Of a DNA stretch of 10,667 nt, positions 7,144 through 10,667 are shown piece by piece. Source of the stretch: Chitinispirillaceae bacterium (GTDB lineage Bacteria > Fibrobacterota > Chitinivibrionia > Chitinivibrionales > Chitinispirillaceae). A model generated the notes under the pieces. The model was not told where the DNA came from and made no database searches. It saw only the letters and a program-made list of their open reading frames with translations. Positions within the stretch are counted from its first letter, which is position 1, and every line of letters begins with the position of its first letter. Location: contig JAFGDP010000014.1 in assembly GCA_016932075.1 (NCBI GenBank), forward strand, positions 1 to 10,667, written 5' to 3'. Position numbers and translations under genes: made by a program.

Positions 7144-8311
7144 CCTTGCTCCTTTGTTGATGGGGTGGTTTGTTGGTAAAGTTTCCGGCTTTATGCTCTG
7201 CGGCAGCGCCGTCAGCTTCTGAAAAATCTTGAAAACACCCTCCGCGTCCGGCAGACACGGAGGTATCCTTCCTTTCGGGCAGTTCCTGTACTCGGTCATT
7301 CCGCGGTTTCTCTGCGAGGAGCAATACCGGCACTCCCCGGCAGGCTCAACCTCCGTAAAGCGGTAATCATATCCTGTCTCACGCCAAGCAAGCCGGAATT
7401 CAGGCCGGACAATGGTAAAAATGGCGATGATGTTTACCTGCGTACACAGGGCCATGTGCAGGAGGCCGGAATCAACTGTAACGACCGCTTTGCATCGGTT
7501 CAGCAGGGCAACGGTCTCAAGAAGGGAGAGTTTGTCTATCAAGTCTATTGCACCTTTGGGGCAGGCGTGCATTGAGATTGCTTCAAGTTCGTTACGCCGT
7601 TCTATCACCGGTTTTGAAGACCCCACTGCAATGACCTGATGACCGCTTTTTAACAGCAGGCCGGTCAGCTCCTGCCATCGCTCCAAAGGCCATGTCCGTG
7701 TGGGCCAGGTAACGCTCGGATGTATCACCACGGCCTTTTCAAACTCGATTCCAAAACCCGTGATTTTCTCATCCAGCAAGCCGTGCTCTTTTTCAGTGAC
7801 CGGCACTTCAAGCCATTTCTCAGAGTCAGGCAGAATTTCATTGAGCGCAATCAGGGAGCAGACGTCAACAATGGAGCTGCCGTAGTAGTCTATGGGGGGC
7901 TTGAACGTGGAGGAAAAGAAGGTCAGGAAATACCGTGCATAACCGTGCCGGCGGAGCTCGGTATACGTGCCGTCAAGCTCCTTCTGTTCATCAAAAAAGT
8001 ACGAGGCATCTACATGGGGATTATACCTGAACAGTTCCGGGTAGTAACTGTAAACGTCGAGAGCGTATCCCGGAAACCTGCGTTTCAGTTCCCGTACTGC
8101 AGGAGTGGCGCAGATCGTGTCGCCCACACCAAGCGAGGTGCACCAGACCGAGATCCGGCAATCTTTTTGCAGGGCCGCAGGAACAGCCGCAGGAAGCGTC
8201 AGATAGTGTTGATTATGTCCTGTCCTGTCCTGTCCTGTCCTGTCCTGTCCTGTCCTGCAGCAGACGGCTGGTTTTCAGCGCGCTGCACAATGGGGCGGGT
8301 GCGCATCGCAT
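6901..8311 (-). CDS. GT9 heptosyltransferase-like glycosyltransferase, apparently phase-variable (OFF as read)
   Basis: GT9 enzymes transfer heptose or related sugars from a nucleotide donor, usually to the lipopolysaccharide core, sometimes to proteins. Visible signatures are the first strand and loop (I-S-V-W-C-T-S-L-G-V-G-D-T-I-C-A-T-P-A-V-type, just before and after 8127), the donor-domain strand H-P-S-V-T-W-P-T-R-T-W-P near nt 7720, and T-V-D-S-G-L-L-H-M-A near nt 7475. A four-cysteine segment C-R-Y-C...N-C-P-K-G-R-I-P-P-C near 7335-7245 matches the cysteine motif of many GT9 proteins. The longest frame with its own start is 6901-8127 from a GTG (408 codons). That start would cut off the first Rossmann strand and has no ribosome binding site. 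The enzyme frame continues upstream through the TGTCC repeat to a TGA at 8275-8277. The promoter and ribosome binding site point to ATG 8311 or 8306, both out of frame with eight repeat units. The C-terminal 80 residues are a coiled coil that may be a separate gene. Confidence 0.8.
7149..7155 (-). promoter_or_regulatory. Internal ribosome binding site for the coiled-coil segment
   Basis: The minus strand reads AAAGGAG, then CAAGG, then ATG (7143). Strength and spacing are as good as those of the other genes in the cluster, which suggests the ATG is, or once was, a true start. Confidence 0.5.
8216..8255. repeat. Pentanucleotide microsatellite, (TGTCC)8
   Basis: Eight perfect TGTCC units (GGACA on the coding strand) are followed by two further matching bases (TG). 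All three frames through the repeat are free of stops and encode cycles of Q-D-R-T-G. It lies 50-95 bases downstream of the candidate ATGs and before the GT9 core. Gain or loss of one 5-bp unit shifts the frame, as in known contingency loci of surface-glycan genes. Confidence 0.95.
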
Positions 8312-8320
8312 CGTACCTCC
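8304..8320 (-). promoter_or_regulatory. Ribosome binding site with two out-of-frame ATGs
   Basis: The minus strand reads GGAGG (8320-8316), TACG, ATG (8311), CG, ATG (8306). The spacings are 4 and 9 bases. The two ATGs are 5 bases apart and so in different frames. As read, the first frame stops at 8215-8213 just after the repeat and the second at 8201-8199, so neither yields the enzyme with eight repeat units. Confidence 0.7.
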
Positions 8321-8362
8321 GACTTTACTGACGGTGTGATGAACTCTTAACGTGCGTATATG

Positions 8363-8391
8363 ATTATACCTATTCCCTTCCGGAATTGCAA
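8363..8391 (-). promoter_or_regulatory. Sigma-70-type promoter for the glycosyltransferase cluster
   Basis: On the minus strand TTGCAA (8391-8386) and a perfect TATAAT (8368-8363) are 17 bases apart. Transcription would start near 8356, leaving a leader of about 45 bases to the first ATG. Confidence 0.7.
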
Positions 8392-8408
8392 CGAAATCGA
8401 TTTCGTTG
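8389..8408. promoter_or_regulatory. Perfect 20-bp palindrome, probable operator
   Basis: CAACGAAATCGATTTCGTTG is identical to its reverse complement. It overlaps the first three bases of the -35 box of the minus-strand promoter, the position expected for a repressor (or a -35-proximal activator) dimer site. A smaller palindrome TTCCGGAA (8378-8385) lies in the promoter spacer. Confidence 0.65.
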
Positions 8409-8660
8409 TTGATATCTGTTATAAAATCAAAATGTGGACATTAGGAAGAAAGAGAATTATCGCTGTTTACAGGTCAATGTTCAGCGTTACCGCATTTTTA
8501 TCACAACCTCAGAAAATCCCCTCTTTGCCACCGCCAGAAAAGATTGCGTGTGTATGCCCGGTTGAAGATTTAGTTTACATGCGGTGGTGCCACAGCAGGT
8601 GCCACAACCCTGTGGCCCCATGGGGTCTTTTAGAGTATTTTACCGTAAAAGGCAAAAATG
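8409..8660. other. Intergenic stretch, no convincing gene
   Basis: I see no supported gene here. The stretch holds a small repeat cluster: GGTGCCACA twice (8586-8594, 8598-8606), an inverted GCCACA/TGTGGC pair (8601-8606 with 8611-8616) and the palindrome CCCCATGGGG (8616-8625). Open frames crossing it run into the tRNA and look spurious. Confidence 0.5.
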
Positions 8661-8704
8661 AAAAAAGCCCTAAAACCACGTTTTTCGCATATTTAAAGGC
8701 TTTT
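8661..8704 (-). terminator. Possible terminator downstream of tRNA-Arg
   Basis: Read on the minus strand, AAAAGCC (8704-8698) and GGCTTTT (8669-8663) can pair around a large A/T-rich loop, and the second arm runs into six T. It lies immediately after the tRNA 3' end. The stem is short and the loop long, so the call is tentative. Confidence 0.4.
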
Positions 8705-8707
8705 GGA

Positions 8708-8784
8708 TGGTACGCCCTGCAGGATTTGAACCCGCAACCCTCTGGTCCGAAGCCAGATGCTCTATCCAGTTGAGCTAAGGGCGC
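8708..8784 (-). tRNA. tRNA-Arg (anticodon UCG)
   Basis: The 77 bases fold into a standard cloverleaf: acceptor GCGCCCT/AGGGCGT (first pair G-U), D arm GCTC/GAGC, anticodon stem TCTGG/CCAGA around loop CTTCGGA, five-base variable loop, T stem GCGGG/CCTGC with loop TTCAAAT, discriminator A and an encoded CCA. The loop places the anticodon as UCG, reading CGA and possibly other CGN arginine codons. Divergent from the radical SAM gene. Confidence 0.95.
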
Positions 8785-8798
8785 GCAAAGGTGCGGTA

Positions 8799-8843
8799 AA
8801 AATACGCTGTGCCTTTCCATAACGGAAACGCGAAGCGTATTTT
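8799..8843. promoter_or_regulatory. Two-tier inverted repeat between divergent tRNA and radical SAM gene
   Basis: AAAATACGCT (8799-8808) pairs perfectly with AGCGTATTTT (8834-8843), and inside it TTTCC (8814-8818) pairs with GGAAA (8824-8828). The whole lies in the 93-base gap where the tRNA and radical SAM promoters must be. The A/T-rich arm nearest the tRNA supplies TATTTT on the minus strand, a possible -10 box for the tRNA. Confidence 0.5.
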
Positions 8844-8877
8844 AATCGAACAGGCATGGTAAAGGTGCCGGTTCGCC

Positions 8878-10389
8878 ATGAACACCCGCCACCCATCGAT
8901 CGATGACTCTCCCTGCGACGTTCTGCTCGCCTATCCGGCGGAACGCATCAACGTTTTCAGCTACATGGCGCCTCTCGGCCTTGCGGGCATCGCGGCGGTC
9001 CTAGAACAGCGAGGGTACGGGGTGCGGGCCGTCGATTTCGCGCACTATACGCGTGATTTCCGGCGCGACCTTGTCAAGTGGAAACCGGCGGTCGTGGGGA
9101 TCGGCGGCACGACCTCGACGCGCAAAGGAAGCTTCCTGACGGCCCGTCTCGTCAAGGAGACTCTTCCCGATACCGTTGTGGTGTACGGCGGTGTCCATGC
9201 GACGTTCACGGCAAAGGACACGCTCGACAATGTCCCCTGGATCGATTACGTCATCAAGGGTGAAGGCGAGCTATCGTTTCTCGCGCTGTGCGATACGCTG
9301 ACGGGCGCCGCCGCCGTTCCCCGGGAGAAGATCCCCGGCCTTGCCTACCGCACCGGCGGCGGAATCGTTGAAAATCCCGCGGTGCGCATCGACGACCTCG
9401 ACGCGCTTCCCCTTCCCGCGCGGCACCTGTTTCCCGCGCCGTTCAAGCTGACGATTGATTTTGTCAATGTCAAGGCCGACTGCATCGTGACCTCGCGCGG
9501 ATGCCCGGCATGCTGCGATTTCTGCTCCGCGTCGCGCATGTTTCCCGGCGGCGTGCGCTACCGGAGCATGGACCATGTCGCCGCTGAAATCGAAGCGATC
9601 CGGGCCCGCCGGCCGGTAGGAGGGCTCAAGCTTTTCGACAGCACGTTCACCGCGGACCCGGAACACGTCCGCCGTTTCTGCCGCATGATCGCGCCGCGCG
9701 GGCTTGTTTGGGAATGCGAAATCCGCGCCGACGGCCTTGTCGACGAGGCGCTCCTCGCAGACATGAAGCGCGCGGGATGCTGCTATGTGAACATGGGTCT
9801 CGAAACGGTGAGTCCCCGCCTGCTGCATCAGAGCGGAAAGAACATCTCGGTCGCCAGGGCCGAAGCAGTGCTGGATTCCTGCAAAAAACTCGGCATTCTC
9901 ACGAAGGTGTTTTTCATTTTCGGCCATCCCGGTGAGACCTACCGGGAATGCATCGAGGACATCCGCTATATGAAGTCCCACAAAGACACGATCGATTTTT
10001 ACGCGACTACCGTCGGCATGCGGATATATCCCGGAACCCCGCTCGAACGGAAACTGCGCAGGCAAAGGGGATACACGGACGGCTTCTCGTGGGCACGTTA
10101 TCGGCCGCCGTGGAAAAATCTCCCTCTGCTTGAATTCGGCGACGTGCGCATTCTCTTTCAGCCGCAGCAGGGTCTCTCCCATTTCCTCCGGATAATCCTC
10201 CGGCTTGTCGTACAGGGAACGGTCCTGTCCAGAGAGTACATCGTCCGTTTCGTCATCATCCAGGGAGGGGTGAAAACGGCGGCGCTCATCACGGCAGCGT
10301 GCCGGCATGCGACGCACCGGGTGCGCCGCGGTGCGGGACGCGGCATGCATAGAATTGCCCATGCTTTCCGGGTCCGTGCGAACGCATGA
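8878..10389 (+). CDS. Cobalamin-binding-domain radical SAM protein
   Basis: This 503-aa protein has the usual order for the B12-binding radical SAM class. A Rossmann-like cobalamin-binding domain spans about residues 14-135 (D-V-L-L-A-Y-P, P-L-G-L-A-G-I-A-A-V-L-E-Q-R-G-Y, V-V-Y-G-G-V-H-A-T, V-I-K-G-E-G-E). The radical SAM core starts near 199 with C209-x3-C213-x2-C216 for the 4Fe-4S cluster, plus an extra Cys212; N-M-G-L-E-T-V-S-P and F-F-I-F-G-H-P-G-E-T follow. The C-terminal 100 residues are basic with an aromatic patch (W-A-R-Y-R-P-P-W-K-N). Enzymes of this class methylate unactivated carbons or catalyse cyclisation or rearrangement of lipids, tetrapyrroles, antibiotics and other substrates. 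The substrate cannot be told from the sequence. A geranylgeranyl-reductase-like gene starts 37 bases downstream, hinting at isoprenoid or membrane-lipid chemistry. The start is chosen because the B12 domain begins shortly after it; only a weak AAAGG-type site precedes it. GC-rich throughout, unlike the fibre cluster. Confidence 0.9.
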   Translation: MNTRHPSIDDSPCDVLLAYPAERINVFSYMAPLGLAGIAAVLEQRGYGVRAVDFAHYTRDFRRDLVKWKPAVVGIGGTTSTRKGSFLTARLVKETLPDTVVVYGGVHATFTAKDTLDNVPWIDYVIKGEGELSFLALCDTLTGAAAVPREKIPGLAYRTGGGIVENPAVRIDDLDALPLPARHLFPAPFKLTIDFVNVKADCIVTSRGCPACCDFCSASRMFPGGVRYRSMDHVAAEIEAIRARRPVGGLKLFDSTFTADPEHVRRFCRMIAPRGLVWECEIRADGLVDEALLADMKRAGCCYVNMGLETVSPRLLHQSGKNISVARAEAVLDSCKKLGILTKVFFIFGHPGETYRECIEDIRYMKSHKDTIDFYATTVGMRIYPGTPLERKLRRQRGYTDGFSWARYRPPWKNLPLLEFGDVRILFQPQQGLSHFLRIILRLVVQGTVLSREYIVRFVIIQGGVKTAALITAACRHATHRVRRGAGRGMHRIAHAFRVRANA

Positions 10390-10426
10390 GTCATTACCTA
10401 TATTAATAATTGCGGGCCGTGAAGCT

Positions 10427-10667
10427 ATGAACGATCACTACGACATCGTCATCATCGGGGCTGGGCCGTCCGGGCTCAACGCCGGACTGCACGCGGTCAG
10501 AAGCGGCGCGACGCATTCAATTCTTCTTGTCGACAAAGTCGTACCGTGGGAACATCCGATCAGGTGCGCGGAAGCGGTCGGCCGCCTGAGCCTTGAAGAT
10601 GCGATCGACGTGAATCCCGCGTGGATCCGCTGCGTTATCACCAGCGCAAGCTTCCACTCGCCGGACA
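10427..10667 (+). CDS. Geranylgeranyl-reductase-family FAD-dependent oxidoreductase, 3' partial
   Basis: ATG 10427 opens a frame that runs off the window end (80 codons visible). Residues 4-17 (H-Y-D-I-V-I-I-G-A-G-P-S-G-L) form the Rossmann strand and G-x-G-x-x-G loop that binds FAD. The later P-I-R-C-A-E-A-V-G (about residues 46-54) matches the P-V-R-C-(G/A)-E-G segment of the geranylgeranyl reductase family, and the following D-V-N-P-A-W-I-R and F-H-S-P-D fit it as well. These enzymes hydrogenate double bases of isoprenoid chains, that is the C=C bonds of prenyl groups in ether lipids, quinones or chlorophyll side chains; distant members act on other substrates. It lies 37 bases after the radical SAM gene with no terminator between, so the two probably form an operon. 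No strong ribosome binding site is visible. The catalytic C-terminal part is outside the window. Confidence 0.8.
   Translation, partial: MNDHYDIVIIGAGPSGLNAGLHAVRSGATHSILLVDKVVPWEHPIRCAEAVGRLSLEDAIDVNPAWIRCVITSASFHSPD

Noticed and set aside
8216..8255. CRISPR or transposon-end explanation for the TGTCC repeat
   Set aside because: The units are only 5 bp with no spacers and no flanking inverted repeats; a simple-sequence slippage tract fits better.
7720..8331. Plus-strand 203-codon open frame through the TGTCC repeat
   Set aside because: It is antisense to the GT9 coding sequence, which has recognisable motifs; its S-C-P-V-L cycles are only the microsatellite.
8360..8773. Plus-strand 137-codon open frame between the glycosyltransferase promoter and the tRNA
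   Set aside because: It starts inside the TATAAT region, has no ribosome binding site, and its end (W-Y-A-L-Q-D-L-N-P-Q-P) is translated antisense tRNA.
8575..8820. Minus-strand 81-codon open frame over the tRNA
   Set aside because: Its L-A-Q-L-D-R-A-S-G-F-G-P-E-G-C-G-F-K-S-C-R sequence is a common artefact of translating a tRNA gene.
9271..10362. Minus-strand 363-codon open frame opposite the radical SAM gene
   Set aside because: It is a GC-rich shadow frame; the plus strand carries the radical SAM cysteine motif and full domain order.

Overview
The window looks like bacterial chromosome from the Fibrobacterota or a close relative. The main reason is the truncated first gene, which reads as a member of the TIGR02147 family, a family I know as expanded in Fibrobacter-type genomes. 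It sits directly in front of a secreted, modular lipoprotein. The placement is an inference from gene content; no marker gene proves it.

Layout. Positions 1-2432 (+ strand) hold the TIGR02147-like regulator (5' end missing) and, two bases later, a lipoprotein made of two small beta-sandwich repeats, a fibronectin-III-like domain and an NHL/beta-propeller-like half. The propeller half is clearly more AT-rich than the front half. A 13-bp hairpin at 2437-2467 separates this pair from a convergent minus-strand cluster. Read in its own direction, that cluster contains a GT9 (heptosyltransferase-like) glycosyltransferase (8311 to 6901), a coiled-coil segment at its 3' end that may be translated from its own ribosome binding site (7143 to 6901), a 69-aa glycine-rich protein (6750 to 6541) and a 1316-aa fibre-like protein (6433 to 2483). 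The fibre combines repeated V-G-I-G-T-T-S-P modules with a pectate-lyase-type beta-helix and carbohydrate-binding-like segments. CCCTCTCC/GGAGAGGG-type palindromic repeats lie in the gaps of this cluster and inside the 3' end of the regulator gene.

The most striking feature is eight tandem TGTCC units (8216-8255) at the 5' end of the glycosyltransferase gene. Upstream lies a good promoter (TTGCAA, 17 bp, TATAAT) whose -35 box overlaps a perfect 20-bp palindrome. A ribosome binding site is followed by two ATGs that lie in different frames. With eight units neither ATG is in frame with the enzyme. With 7 or 10 units the second ATG would be in frame, and with 6 or 9 the first would be. This is the layout of a phase-variable contingency gene, read here in an OFF state.

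The right end is different: a tRNA-Arg(UCG) gene (minus strand), then GC-rich plus-strand genes for a cobalamin-binding radical SAM protein and the start of a geranylgeranyl-reductase-like flavoprotein, which suggests an isoprenoid or lipid modification operon. The AT-richer fibre/glycosyltransferase cluster begins on the 3' side of the tRNA, where integrated islands usually sit, but no integrase is visible.
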